64,000 bases of DNA. It comes from CAKVON01 sp902475665. Lineage in GTDB: Bacteria; Actinomycetota; Coriobacteriia; Coriobacteriales; Atopobiaceae. A program made the position numbers and the translations under genes. How positions within the stretch are numbered: position 1 is the first letter of the stretch; every line of letters starts with the position of its first letter. Of this stretch, positions 8,801 through 17,411 are shown one piece after another. Under the pieces are notes generated by a model, which saw nothing but the letters and a program-made list of their open reading frames with translations, was not told where the DNA came from and did no database searches. The stretch lies in the NCBI GenBank assembly GCA_036321795.1, contig JAWQCY010000005.1:62001-126000 (forward strand), given 5' to 3'.

Positions 8801-11170
8801 ATCGACGGTGCCACGCAGAGAGCCCTCGCGAAGGTCCCCTTCCTCGTCACTGCCGCGTCTGACGCCGACGGGGACGGCAAGCACGAGTCCCACGTACTCG
8901 TTTCCGACGAAAACGGCATCGTCACCACCAGACGCCGAAACCGCAGCAACGCGAACGACAAGGCACTCCATGTTTCTGGTGACGGGACCATGACCATCGA
9001 CGAAAAGATACTCGACCCCAAGGCAGGCGTCTGGTTCGGTGGGCGCACCGATCGCAACAGCACTGCCGTGGACGGCCGTGGAGCGTTGCCTTACGACAGC
9101 TATGAGATCCAAGAGCTCCGATGCAAGGCCAATGTCGGACGCAAGCTCGTGTCCTTCTCGGTCACGGTTCGAGACGACGACGTCACCATCGACCGCGGAA
9201 CGGTGATTGACGCTCCTGGCCCCGTCATCTCCACGCGACTCACCGGCACCAACTCGAGCCACGTGATCTCTGCCAACGAGAGGCACCTCATCGATACCGT
9301 GAGCTACGAGGGCCTCGAGAGGGGCCATGGCTACACGATCGAGGGCACCCTCATGGACGCGAGCACGGGCAAGGCCCTGACGGATGCTCACGGCAAACCC
9401 CTGCGTGCCACGAAGCCATTCACGGCAAGGCTCTCGTCGGGAAGCGTCGACGTCAGATTTGCCGTCGACGCGGGCAAACTGCCGTCTTCGGGTGTTGTTG
9501 CGTTCGAGCGCCTGTTGGACGACAGGGATGTCGTAGCATCGCACGAGAGTCTGTCCGATCCAGACCAGACGATTCACGTCGCGAAGATCGCCACGCGTGC
9601 AACGGTAAATGGGTCACATGTCGCGCCCGCAGCAAATGGCACGACCATCACGGATGTGGTGAGTTTCGAGGGGCTTGAGCCCGGGACAACGTACAGGGTG
9701 TCCGGTCGACTCGTCGATGGCGCAACGGGCAAGTCCCTTGGCGAGGATGCCGAGAAGAGCGTCGAGTTCACCCCAGTCGCATCAACGGGATCGATCTCAC
9801 TGGAGTTCAAAATCGATGCCAGGGCACTCGGGGGACAAAAGGTCGTTGTCTTCGAGCGTCTGTATCAGGACGAGGCACTTCTCGCCAGGCACGAGGACCT
9901 CAAGGACCAGGGGCAGACCGTCCACTTCCCCACGCTCAAGACCAGGCTCGCCACCATACAAGAAGAGAAGATCCTGCCAAAGGATGGGGAAGTGACGCTC
10001 GTCGACGAGGTCTGTGTTCGAGGGATCGAACGGGACTCGGCCTACACCCTACATGCGAAGCTTGTCGACGCAACGACTGGCGAGGGAATTCTGACTGCGG
10101 ACGGCACGGCCCTGACCAGCGAGTTGAGGTTCACAGCGGAGAAGGGGTCTGAGACAAAAAGGGTCGAGTTCAAGAACCTGTCGGCCAGCGACCTTCCCGA
10201 CAACGTGGTCTGCGTCGAATCGCTGACCGACTCTTCGGGGCGCGAGATTGCGGCGCACGACAGCCTGCATGATGAGGGACAGACCGTACGCAGGCCCGCC
10301 ATCTCCACCACCCTGGTGACAAAGGGAAGCGGGCGGCATGTCGTCGTCTCCGACAAGGACATTGAGCTTGTGGATACCGTCTCATACCAGGGCCTTGTAC
10401 CCAGATTGCCATACACCCTCGAAGGCACGCTCGTCGACGCGGAGACTGGCAGACGGATTCACGTCGCAGGCGCAGAGTCGAGCCGAGGCTTCACGCCGCG
10501 TGAGCCAAGCGGTAAGACACAGGTCACCTTTAAGATCGATGCCCGAAAGCTTGAAGGCAAGGCGCTCGTCGCATTCGAGACCCTCAAGAACGAGTCTGGC
10601 GTCGTCGTGGCTACTCACGAAGACGCGCAGGACAAGAACCAGACCGTAAGGGTCCCGACAATTAAAACGACGTTGACGGACACCTCTCGCAAGAGCCATG
10701 AGGTTGTCGCAGACGGACGTATCCGCCTCGTTGACACTATTGAGTTCAAGGCCCTCCAGCCGGAAGCGACCTATCGAATCATAGGCACCCTCATGGACGC
10801 CGAGACGGGCAAGCAGGCAACCGAAGCCGATGGAACGCCCATCACGGCAGAAACGGAGTTTACTGCCGAGAAGTGCGACGGCACGTGTGAAGTCACTTTC
10901 GAATTCGATGGAAAGTCCCTTACGGACCATCGCGTCGTCGCCTTCGAACGAATGGAGCTTGATGGGGAGGTTGTCGCAAGGCACGAAGACGTCTCCGACA
11001 CCGACCAGAGCGTGACCCTCCGCAAGCCGAAGACGTCTGGCGGCAAGCTTCCCATTACGGGAGAGATGGGGATTGGGGCAGGTGCGGTTGCGACCCTTGC
11101 CGTCGCAGCACTTGCGGGCCGTCGAATCGATATGCAAGGCGTTCGAAAGCGACGTGGCACGAGGCGGTAA
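5876..11170 (+). CDS. LPxTG-anchored surface protein with SpaA-like and VaFE-like repeats
   Basis: A 1764-residue wall-anchored protein, probably an adhesin or pilin-like stalk. A basic leader of about 52 residues precedes a hydrophobic signal core (SAAFAAILVAGMVPAALL). Residues ~100-610 are an N-terminal head I cannot assign; no CGQ-type thioester motif was seen. Four prealbumin/SpaA-like domains follow (~614-710, 713-815, 851-950, 968-1110, with GTYYVREDSAPKGY-type ends). Five VaFE-like repeats of about 119 residues run from 1117 to 1715. The sorting signal is LPITG at 1725-1729, then a hydrophobic stretch and a basic tail. The start follows an AGGAGG site. A class B sortase is encoded at 58750. 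Ligand unknown. Confidence 0.92.
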   Translation: MGVLGNGRTGTRRGSATGRGMPYPRRAVVRGGRVPKGGSPRATGHAGLASRAMSAAFAAILVAGMVPAALLATCGHAALASERAFPGVREYLAQNLDETDGGGARHAKRAVARAGTGAENARMARGRTGFGSGASVGTEKGDLRDTGQLLYVKYTLADRNSLAQGDTIDSIFSDADEAAQKIWAQYETLANVYDPGYGDCYVALLDSTAVTGEGKAVDYAFAKRDTSGSCVDEARVDLENGIAYLPKSLYRDEKGEETFRPLSAQLLVSYDFLGKRKSRVDVTLASHRLGVSCVARSQTVDCDGIDPELRIPVVAKRDAGKVSLSDLALYVGDSTRPLALEDGTNASYDATDGTLAVSLAGVTTTSLRVEVLPKGGVDALVDSITMPSTAQAANADRLGVWPYGKFTKLDLSKLKEGQAFTYESTIKYDYNANHFADLPWANKSFWATVKHVYTSFENSVGDNTVGSSNWVFSQIKKGTTWNKIKDHISETPVSASPDDINFMIALPGDRSVSTKIGGLNWSGLTSPIKGFKKDPKYDKYIDTVAFCSHITQPGNNLTIDEAYNNKRGKVTMRVLKIKAGGTKPYIIVGFCAPQVTTQSGISIIKFAVASKGDVSIKKTSTEPQMTDGCDAYSLEGATFGIYSDNACTKLVKQLKCDVAGKAVAKGLNAGTYYVREDSAPKGYLKSDEVKTVVVTGGKTSEVGFADKPCFSSGWNLLQKRDSSQGTTSQGSASLADAEFLVKYYAGGFAQGEPTRRWVFSTDERGRIGYQNANLVEGTPYRDKSGAIVMPLGSYEIRETKPPKGYLPNNTTFRAEVRMGEGGVAEWHNLDGWNTKVDNDMGGRGVADDVIRGGVELMKVDSETGDGRALGAATLEGATFDVIYRGKGEVDVGNKTFGQNDVVITIAATRDGDKVIARTGADTLPFGKYEVRESTSGEGYTNGGYRQTFDVSSLGIRQLEKKAANPIARGDLRFLKIDGATQRALAKVPFLVTAASDADGDGKHESHVLVSDENGIVTTRRRNRSNANDKALHVSGDGTMTIDEKILDPKAGVWFGGRTDRNSTAVDGRGALPYDSYEIQELRCKANVGRKLVSFSVTVRDDDVTIDRGTVIDAPGPVISTRLTGTNSSHVISANERHLIDTVSYEGLERGHGYTIEGTLMDASTGKALTDAHGKPLRATKPFTARLSSGSVDVRFAVDAGKLPSSGVVAFERLLDDRDVVASHESLSDPDQTIHVAKIATRATVNGSHVAPAANGTTITDVVSFEGLEPGTTYRVSGRLVDGATGKSLGEDAEKSVEFTPVASTGSISLEFKIDARALGGQKVVVFERLYQDEALLARHEDLKDQGQTVHFPTLKTRLATIQEEKILPKDGEVTLVDEVCVRGIERDSAYTLHAKLVDATTGEGILTADGTALTSELRFTAEKGSETKRVEFKNLSASDLPDNVVCVESLTDSSGREIAAHDSLHDEGQTVRRPAISTTLVTKGSGRHVVVSDKDIELVDTVSYQGLVPRLPYTLEGTLVDAETGRRIHVAGAESSRGFTPREPSGKTQVTFKIDARKLEGKALVAFETLKNESGVVVATHEDAQDKNQTVRVPTIKTTLTDTSRKSHEVVADGRIRLVDTIEFKALQPEATYRIIGTLMDAETGKQATEADGTPITAETEFTAEKCDGTCEVTFEFDGKSLTDHRVVAFERMELDGEVVARHEDVSDTDQSVTLRKPKTSGGKLPITGEMGIGAGAVATLAVAALAGRRIDMQGVRKRRGTRR
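9225..11013 (+). repeat. Five tandem VaFE-like domains (about 119 aa each)
   Basis: Each unit opens with a strand containing a conserved Thr (ISTRL, IATRA, LKTRL, ISTTL, IKTTL). It then has a Y-x-(L/V/I)-x-(G/A)-x-L-(V/M)-D segment and a (V/L)(A/V/C)(F/V)E motif, and closes with H-(E/D)-x(6-7)-Q-(T/S). The conserved Thr, Glu and Gln are those expected for Thr-Gln ester cross-links in this family. Unit 3 is the most divergent (VVCVESL instead of VVAFERL). The units differ at DNA level, so these are old duplications. Confidence 0.8.
10865..10876 (+). repeat. Copy of dispersed motif GCCGAGAAGTGC
   Basis: An exact 12-mer inside the coding sequence of the surface protein (reads ...AEKC...). Confidence 0.5.
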
Positions 11171-11187
11171 GACAGGCCGTCCGTTAA

Positions 11188-11225
11188 ACAGAAAGGCGGG
11201 CCTGGCAAATGATTGCCAGGCCCGC
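11188..11225 (-). terminator. Terminator between convergent surface-protein and M28-like genes
   Basis: A perfect 12-bp stem (GCGGGCCTGGCA and its complement) with a 6-base loop. On the minus strand it is followed by CTTTCTGTTT, so it serves mainly the leftward M28-like gene; it may also stop the rightward transcript. Confidence 0.8.
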
Positions 11226-11250
11226 TAGGGAAACGCGCGAGGTGTTCTCT

Positions 11251-13929
11251 CTACGAACGCCTGATGAGCTCGCAGACAAGATCGGCAACGTCAGAAATCT
11301 GGTTGGGGTCGACCTGGTCGAGCGTGTCCTCCTGGGTATGCGACAGCGCGGGAACACCCTGGGGATTAAGGCCGGCGATGGTAACCGCACGCATGGAGGA
11401 GCGCATGACTGCGGTGGCATCGGTGGTCATGTTCGTCTTCATGTCACGAGAAAGGGGGATGTGCAGGTCCTGAGCCGTGTTGGTTAGCATCCTCACAAGG
11501 CGTCGGTCGGCACGGCGCCTGTTGTGGACACCTTCCTGACCAAGCAGGGTAAGCTCGCCGGCACCCACGCAGTCAAGGTTGATGACAAAGGCGCCACGGC
11601 AGGCGGTGCGGTAATCCGAGAGGAAGGCATCGGTGCCCGCGTGGTCAAGCTCAGAAGAACCTAGGGCAACAAACCAGATGTCATGGGCGACAAGCATGTC
11701 ATCGCCCATGTGCAGGATGGCCTCGCGTATCTCGCGCTCGGACGGGACCTCAGACTCCATAGCGCCGTCTTGCTGACCAGATTCGTCATCGACGACTCGG
11801 AACTGCGCGCCAACAGCAGCGCCACCCTTCCAGCCATCCTCGGAATCAAAGTTGTCCCAACCGCCAATCTCATCGCCGACGGAGCGGGCGTCATACGTGT
11901 CGTTGACGCCAAGCCAATCGCTCATCGACTCTTGGTCCTTCTTCTTACGGCGACCGAACAGACCCCTCTTCTTAGCGGGCTGAGAGGGAGTGGCGGACTG
12001 TAGGGGGTCAACGGTGAGGTGCTGGACGGGGGCATCGGAAACCTGAGTGTCCTCGTCGTCGAGCGGCACGGCAGGCATCATGACGGTCTCACCATCCGTG
12101 GATGCGGGCGCAGGGTCAACCTCAGGAAGGCTGTCGACCGCAGGAACCGCCGGAACACGTCGAGGAGCTGGGGCATCGGAGGCGGAAGCAAGGGGATCCG
12201 CCTCTGCCTGCGAGGGGTCAGGAAGGTCGAACAGGACCGCGCGACGCGAGACTGGCGACTGGGCGGGGTGGAAGTCGGTCTTTCCCCAATCGGGGTCGTC
12301 GGGCGAAGCGGGCTCGTCAACGACGACCTGGGGCACGGGCCTAGTGGCGTCGGGATCGTCCGTTCCCATGGCCTCGAGGCCCGCGGTGTCACCATCGCCG
12401 GTCACGGAGACGGCGTCGTCGATCGGGGCCATCTCAGTAGTCTCCTCGGCGGAAAGCTCCTCGTCGGACTCGGACTCAGAATCGGAATCGCTGACCTGCT
12501 CAACATCGTCGGAAGCGACGACGTCGACCGATTCGTCATCCGTGGAAGCATCCTCGCTCGCCGCAGCGGCTTCCCTTGCCTCGGCAGCAGCCACGGCGGC
12601 CTTGGCGGCGGCATCAGCGGCGGCCTGCCTGGCGACAGCAGCACGCTCTTGTGCCGTGGCGATTAGACCGCTGAGTGCCGTGACAATCTTCTCGAACACG
12701 TCCTTCACGACGTCGATAAAAGCAGCGATGCCATGGGGGCCATCGATGTACTCACCGTTCTGATCATCCATGGGATAGTCGCCGACGAGCTGCTCGTCGT
12801 ACGCATCCTGAGACGCCTCATCACCCGTAGCCTCATCGTCAGCAACGTCGACAGCATCGTCGAGAGGCTGGCCAGTCGGCTCTGTGGTCTCGACAGGCTC
12901 GGCGGGAATGGAAGATGCCGACACGACAGGGGTTGCTGCCGCGGGAACAGGATCGGAAGCGGGCGTCTCGACGCGGACAATCTTGGGTTCGACGTAATCA
13001 AGTTCGCAGTCCACGGGAAGCATGCCGAGGGACTCGACAATCTCCTTTCCGTGGCGAGTGCCGAAAACCTCCTCGCGAACCACCACGGGCTCGGGCTTGG
13101 AGGTCGGCTGCTCGGGGGGCTCCTGCGAGATTACGTCGTCGTCGGGACCATCCTGAGGCTGATCGACGACGACGGGCGAGGGGACAAAGCCGTTGAGGTC
13201 GTCGGCCACGGGACGGACGGCATTCAGAATGTCGAACATTGCCGCGATGCTCGCCTTGTTGTCGTTGGAGCCAAGACTGCACGGCGCGAACTTCTCGGCA
13301 ACCGCAGCGGCGCCCAGCAGTGCCACAGGGAGAGCGGCGAGGATGCCAATGAGCCAAAGAACCCTGCCGAAGGCGGACCCAGCAACAAATGCCTCGATTA
13401 CGCAGACGACGCCACACACGGGCGCGCAATAGAAGGCAAGCTTGCGAACGATCGACTGGAAGCCCGCAAGGGAGGGGTTATACAGGATGCTCTCGCGGGG
13501 CGTGTCGTAATGGGCGAGGATCACGATGGGACGCGCACCCTTGACCACCTTATCTCCGGTGGCACGATGCACCGCCACGACATTCTGGCTGCGCGCGCCC
13601 GAGGTCACCGAGGCAATGAGGTCATGGCCGAGGGAGTCGAGCGTCAGGACAATCGCACACGCAAGGCCGATGACGCCAAAGACCAAGGGGAGCGGACCTA
13701 CGCCCAGGCCACCCAAAAGGATGCTCGCCATGAGGATGATCTGCAAAACTCCCCTGATAAACGGAGTGGCAGCAGAGACGCCGAACTCCTGCACCTGTGT
13801 GTCAAGGTCATGGGCCTTGAACACCTCGGCAATGGTGTTGGCAGCCTGGAGTTCCTCCTGGCTGTTGGCGGGAGCGATGGTGACCTGCTGGTCTATATAT
13901 TCCAGGTACTTGCGGGCACTGGTCGACAT
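11251..13929 (-). CDS. Membrane M28-peptidase-like protein with long acidic insertion
   Basis: 892 residues. An M28 zinc-aminopeptidase fold can be traced through its five metal ligands: H140 (AHYDTP), D223 (GSNDNKAS), E760 (GSSELDHAG), D786 (INLDCVG) and H864 (LSHTQED). Four hydrophobic segments are placed inside the N-terminal third (about 60-105 and 165-215). Between D223 and E760 lies about 480 residues of Asp/Glu/Ala/Pro-rich, probably disordered sequence. The usual catalytic Glu just before the metal-binding Glu (EE pair) is Ser759, so peptidase activity is doubtful. The ATG at 13929 follows GGAGGAAG. Substrate unknown. Confidence 0.8.
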   Translation of the reverse strand: MSTSARKYLEYIDQQVTIAPANSQEELQAANTIAEVFKAHDLDTQVQEFGVSAATPFIRGVLQIILMASILLGGLGVGPLPLVFGVIGLACAIVLTLDSLGHDLIASVTSGARSQNVVAVHRATGDKVVKGARPIVILAHYDTPRESILYNPSLAGFQSIVRKLAFYCAPVCGVVCVIEAFVAGSAFGRVLWLIGILAALPVALLGAAAVAEKFAPCSLGSNDNKASIAAMFDILNAVRPVADDLNGFVPSPVVVDQPQDGPDDDVISQEPPEQPTSKPEPVVVREEVFGTRHGKEIVESLGMLPVDCELDYVEPKIVRVETPASDPVPAAATPVVSASSIPAEPVETTEPTGQPLDDAVDVADDEATGDEASQDAYDEQLVGDYPMDDQNGEYIDGPHGIAAFIDVVKDVFEKIVTALSGLIATAQERAAVARQAAADAAAKAAVAAAEAREAAAASEDASTDDESVDVVASDDVEQVSDSDSESESDEELSAEETTEMAPIDDAVSVTGDGDTAGLEAMGTDDPDATRPVPQVVVDEPASPDDPDWGKTDFHPAQSPVSRRAVLFDLPDPSQAEADPLASASDAPAPRRVPAVPAVDSLPEVDPAPASTDGETVMMPAVPLDDEDTQVSDAPVQHLTVDPLQSATPSQPAKKRGLFGRRKKKDQESMSDWLGVNDTYDARSVGDEIGGWDNFDSEDGWKGGAAVGAQFRVVDDESGQQDGAMESEVPSEREIREAILHMGDDMLVAHDIWFVALGSSELDHAGTDAFLSDYRTACRGAFVINLDCVGAGELTLLGQEGVHNRRRADRRLVRMLTNTAQDLHIPLSRDMKTNMTTDATAVMRSSMRAVTIAGLNPQGVPALSHTQEDTLDQVDPNQISDVADLVCELIRRS

Positions 13930-14058
13930 GCGATTCTTCCTCCGTACGGGGGTCAAAGCTGAGCACGTGTACGCAGGTGAGGCATACACGGTTCTGAGTA
14001 TACGTCTGTACCAGGTATCGGACTAACAGGGAATGCGCAAGCGCACGGCCGCCACATG

Positions 14059-15249
14059 CTAGGCAGCGGAGTCCTCTCCCGACTGGACGCCCTGATACTC
14101 GCGGACCTTTGCATCGGCAGCGGCGACCTTCTCGAATGCCTTGTTATACGCATCGAGGGATTTCTTGGTGTCTTTCTCGACGGCAGCCGAGAAGAGCTGG
14201 TCCTCGTCGGTGGGGAGTTCCTGGGCGGCCTTGGCTGCCTCGTCGTCAAGCTTGTTGTACTCGACGACCAACTTTGCGGCCTTCTCGTAGTCCTTCTTCT
14301 GAATTGCCTGATCGACCTCGGTGAGCTTTTCGATAGCCTCACCCTTCTTCTTGAGATAGGTCTCGTAGGCGGAGAAGTCGATGGAGGGGCATTCCTTCTT
14401 CGCGACATCGAGGGCAGTCGTTGCCTGCTGCAGGAGACCGGCCGCCTTCTTGTCGTGTTCGACGGGGACCGTCGCGTGCTTGACACTGCTGTTTTGCCCG
14501 GAGATGCTCTTGGCGTACTCGCTTGCGGCCTTGACGGACTCCTCTACCTCGGCATCGGCATCGACCGCATGGCCGAGGGCCTCGTCCAAGCTCGCACGGG
14601 AGCGAAGGGCCTTGGCGCGAAGGTCCACGACCTTACATCCCGAATCGACGAGATCGCGACGGGCAGCAGCAGACGACTCGAGAGCCTTGATTGCATCTCG
14701 ATCGTCATCGGTGAAAAACTCGTCATATCCGCGAGCGGCGTCCAGCTGGGAGGTAACGCCGTCGAGGTTGGCGAGACCATCTTGCGCGTTTGAGGCGACC
14801 TTCTCCAGCGCGTCGGCATCCAGGGATGACGACGCGTCGGTAATCGCCTCGTTGAGGGCGATCACGCTCTCGTCGGACTTGCCCATCGCCTCTATCGCGG
14901 CGGAGATCTTCTCGTGGCCTGCCTGGGCACCGGTGAGCTGACGCCAGATCATGTAGCCACCAAAGCCAGCGGCCACAACCACCACAAGGATGATGGCAAT
15001 AAGGGCGGGAAGGGGAATCGGGGGCTTTTTCCTGCCCTTGGCCTGGCGTCCGTCCGTCTGCCAGGCGGGGTTGGGCCGCTTGTCGGCCGGGCCGGCAGAC
15101 GCGAAGTGCGAGGGCTTACGCGCAGGCGTGGCAATATGGCTGGCGACAGGCGCATTCGCACGCTCCGTGCGGGAATCCGCCGCATGGGTTGCCGGTGCGG
15201 CGTGCCGCGCGACATGGCGCGCAGGCTGCGCTGTCCTTCTCTGCATCAT
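14059..15249 (-). CDS. Membrane-anchored coiled-coil protein, unknown function
   Basis: About 396 residues: a basic, Ala/Arg/Pro-rich cytoplasmic N-terminus (~100 aa), one transmembrane segment (PALIAIILVVVVAAGFGGYMI), then about 280 residues of charged helical sequence, probably coiled coil and outside the membrane (EAITDASSSLDADALEKV..., KKGEAIEKLTEVDQAIQ...). No catalytic motif is visible. The start is uncertain: ATG at 15249 follows GGTGG, while an upstream in-frame ATG at 15273 has no ribosome site. It lies 129 bases upstream of the M28-like gene on the same strand and may be its operon partner. It is divergent from the WYL regulators. Confidence 0.75.
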   Translation of the reverse strand: MMQRRTAQPARHVARHAAPATHAADSRTERANAPVASHIATPARKPSHFASAGPADKRPNPAWQTDGRQAKGRKKPPIPLPALIAIILVVVVAAGFGGYMIWRQLTGAQAGHEKISAAIEAMGKSDESVIALNEAITDASSSLDADALEKVASNAQDGLANLDGVTSQLDAARGYDEFFTDDDRDAIKALESSAAARRDLVDSGCKVVDLRAKALRSRASLDEALGHAVDADAEVEESVKAASEYAKSISGQNSSVKHATVPVEHDKKAAGLLQQATTALDVAKKECPSIDFSAYETYLKKKGEAIEKLTEVDQAIQKKDYEKAAKLVVEYNKLDDEAAKAAQELPTDEDQLFSAAVEKDTKKSLDAYNKAFEKVAAADAKVREYQGVQSGEDSAA

Positions 15250-15354
15250 GCTCGCCACCAATCGCCGAACCATCCAATGGACGCGGGCGATGTTGAGCCG
15301 CCCGTCTCGAAAACAAATACTATCAGGTGGAACACACGCGACAGGGAGGCCAAT

Positions 15355-16362
15355 GTGGCAGAAGTGCCCGACGCCTTCGGTGACGAGCCGAGGGTTACCC
15401 TCACAAAGGACGACGAGATGGCCGAGCGGGTCTCCGCCCTGGCCCTTCTCTTTATGAACGCGCGCAAGCCCGTCACCTCCTCCGAGGTGCAGGAACGCGT
15501 GTATCCCAACCTTGCGAAACAGGCCGCCGACAAGGCGTTCAACCGCGATCGGAAGCGCCTGGAATCATGCGGGATCGTCGTGCGCTCCATCCGCACCACA
15601 GGCGGCGTCGACGCGTATCGAGTCGACGAGCGCGCCTCGTTTGCCGACACGCACAGGCTCACCAGCAGGGACGCGCTTTTTCTGGACATCGCGTGCCGAC
15701 CCCTGGCGGCAGACCCCTCGTTTCCCTACTCCGACGAGTTAGCGATGGCACTTGCCAAGGTCAACGGCTCGTTTGCCGAGGGCGCCGATTTTGGCGACAC
15801 GTTTAGCGCGGGCCAGAACAAAAGGGTCGCAACCCTCAGGTCCTGCCTGCTTGCGCGACACGCCTGCCGCATGACCTACGAGGACGCGCGGGGCAGGCGC
15901 ACCGAGCGCACGGTCGCGCCCTTCGGAACCTTCCGCCTGCGCGGAACCGCCTACTTTGTCGCGGCCCCCGTCGACGATGACGGCACCGTCGACGCTGACG
16001 AGAAGGGCCTGCGGACCTTTAACTCGGAGCGGGTGGTCAAGGCGACCGAGGTCGCGAGCATACGTTACGAGATTCCCTCCGACTTCTACGTCGACGACCA
16101 CATCCGCCTTCCCTTCCAGATTGGCGACACGATCGCGCGTGGCGTGTTTCTCGTACCGGAGCGCTCTGTGTCCGAGGTCCGCTCCGAGGTTCGCGCGGGC
16201 GGGCGAATCGTAAGCTGCGACGGGCAGACGGTCCTTCTCGCCAACGTGTCCTGTCTGCGCGACGCGGCCGCATGGGCCGTCGCGCACGGCGTCGTGCCCA
16301 TGGCGCCGAACGAGCTTCGTCAGGAATGGAAGCGTGTTTTGGAGGAGGTGCGCGCGCGATGA
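15355..16362 (+). CDS. WYL-domain transcriptional regulator 1 (PafB-like)
   Basis: 335 residues with a GTG start at 15355 behind GGGAGG. The N-terminal winged helix (VSALALLFMNARKPVTSSEVQERVYPNLAKQAADKAFNRDRKRLESCGI) is followed by a WYL ligand-sensing domain (CRMTYEDARGRRTERTVAPFGTFRLRGTAYFVAA). WYL regulators of the PafBC type control DNA-damage genes in actinobacteria, and the pair here is followed by a DinG helicase gene on the opposite strand. Whether they regulate it is inference. The stop codon overlaps the start of the next gene (ATGA). Confidence 0.85.
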   Translation: MAEVPDAFGDEPRVTLTKDDEMAERVSALALLFMNARKPVTSSEVQERVYPNLAKQAADKAFNRDRKRLESCGIVVRSIRTTGGVDAYRVDERASFADTHRLTSRDALFLDIACRPLAADPSFPYSDELAMALAKVNGSFAEGADFGDTFSAGQNKRVATLRSCLLARHACRMTYEDARGRRTERTVAPFGTFRLRGTAYFVAAPVDDDGTVDADEKGLRTFNSERVVKATEVASIRYEIPSDFYVDDHIRLPFQIGDTIARGVFLVPERSVSEVRSEVRAGGRIVSCDGQTVLLANVSCLRDAAAWAVAHGVVPMAPNELRQEWKRVLEEVRAR

Positions 16363-17345
16363 CCAAGGCAGCGGCAGACAGGCCGGGGCGCGGCAGAAAG
16401 GGTGGCGGCGAGCGCCTGCGTCAGATGCTCGTGCTCATCTCGGCGCTCGACGAGGCAGGTGACACCCTGTCCGTCGAGTCGATCAGACAGCGCCTGTCCA
16501 TCTCGAAGGAGGACGCCGAGAAGCTCATGTCCATGCTCGTGGAGGTCGCCGGTGACGAGGGCTCCTACGTCCCGCTCGCGATGTCGGACGACGGAAGCGA
16601 GATCTCGCTGGCCTACGGAGACGGGGTTAAGGGACGCGCGGTACGGCTGACGTGCGCCGAGACGTTTGCCATCCTCTCCGCCCTCGACCAGATGGGCGTT
16701 CCCGCCGACGACCCCATGCGCAAGAGCGTTCAGGAGGCCTTTGCCGACACGAGCGTCGAGGCGGAAGACGTCGAACGTCTCTCCGCCCCACTTGGCACCG
16801 TCTCGGCGGCGCGCACCCTGGAGGTGTGCGTCCGAGCGATCATGGACCAGGCACGGCTGACCTTCCTGTACAAGGGCAGCCGCGACGACGCGGCTCGAGA
16901 GCGCACCGTCGATCCGACCGGCGTCCACCAGGAGGACGGCATCTGGTACCTGGACGGATTCGACATTGACCGACAGGCACCGAGGGTGTTCCGCCTCGAT
17001 CGGGCCTCGGACGCTCGCGAGAAGGGCAAGGCCGAGCCGCACCCCGCCCCGCGCCCTAGCGCAGATGCCGACCACAGGCTTGTGACGCTCACGTTTGACG
17101 ACGCCCACTACCTGGACTTGTTCGACTGGCACGAGACGAGTCGCCGAGACCTGCCCGACGGCAGCGTGGTCGTGAGGACACCCTACCTCGGAGACTGGCT
17201 GCCCCGACACGTCGCCGCGTGCGGCAGACACGTGAGTTGTGACGATGCCATCCTCATGCGGAGGGTCCGCGAGTGGGACGGCGAGCTCGTGAGGATGGCG
17301 ACGATGGCGGACGCTGCAAACGCCATGCCCGAGGCAATGGATTAG
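16359..17345 (+). CDS. WYL-domain transcriptional regulator 2 (PafC-like)
   Basis: 328 residues. The start ATG overlaps the TGA of the preceding regulator, so translation is coupled and the proteins may act as a heterodimer. The N-terminal helix-turn-helix (RQMLVLISALDEAGDTLSVESIRQRLSISKEDAEKLMSML) is followed by a WYL domain (ARLTFLYKGSRDDAARERTVDPTGVHQEDGIWYLDGFD) and a C-terminal WCX-like part. The family is confident; PafB/PafC orthology is inferred from the tandem order. A terminator follows at 17378. Confidence 0.85.
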   Translation: MTKAAADRPGRGRKGGGERLRQMLVLISALDEAGDTLSVESIRQRLSISKEDAEKLMSMLVEVAGDEGSYVPLAMSDDGSEISLAYGDGVKGRAVRLTCAETFAILSALDQMGVPADDPMRKSVQEAFADTSVEAEDVERLSAPLGTVSAARTLEVCVRAIMDQARLTFLYKGSRDDAARERTVDPTGVHQEDGIWYLDGFDIDRQAPRVFRLDRASDAREKGKAEPHPAPRPSADADHRLVTLTFDDAHYLDLFDWHETSRRDLPDGSVVVRTPYLGDWLPRHVAACGRHVSCDDAILMRRVREWDGELVRMATMADAANAMPEAMD

Positions 17346-17377
17346 CCGACAGGCAGGAAAATCCCAGAGACAGACTT

Positions 17378-17411
17378 CCGGCCAGCCGATTGATCGACTG
17401 GCCGGTTTCTT
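17378..17411 (+). terminator. Terminator after the WYL pair
   Basis: An 8-bp stem CCGGCCAG/CTGGCCGG with a 12-base loop, followed by TTTCTT on the plus strand. It lies between the convergent WYL and dinG genes. Confidence 0.78.
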
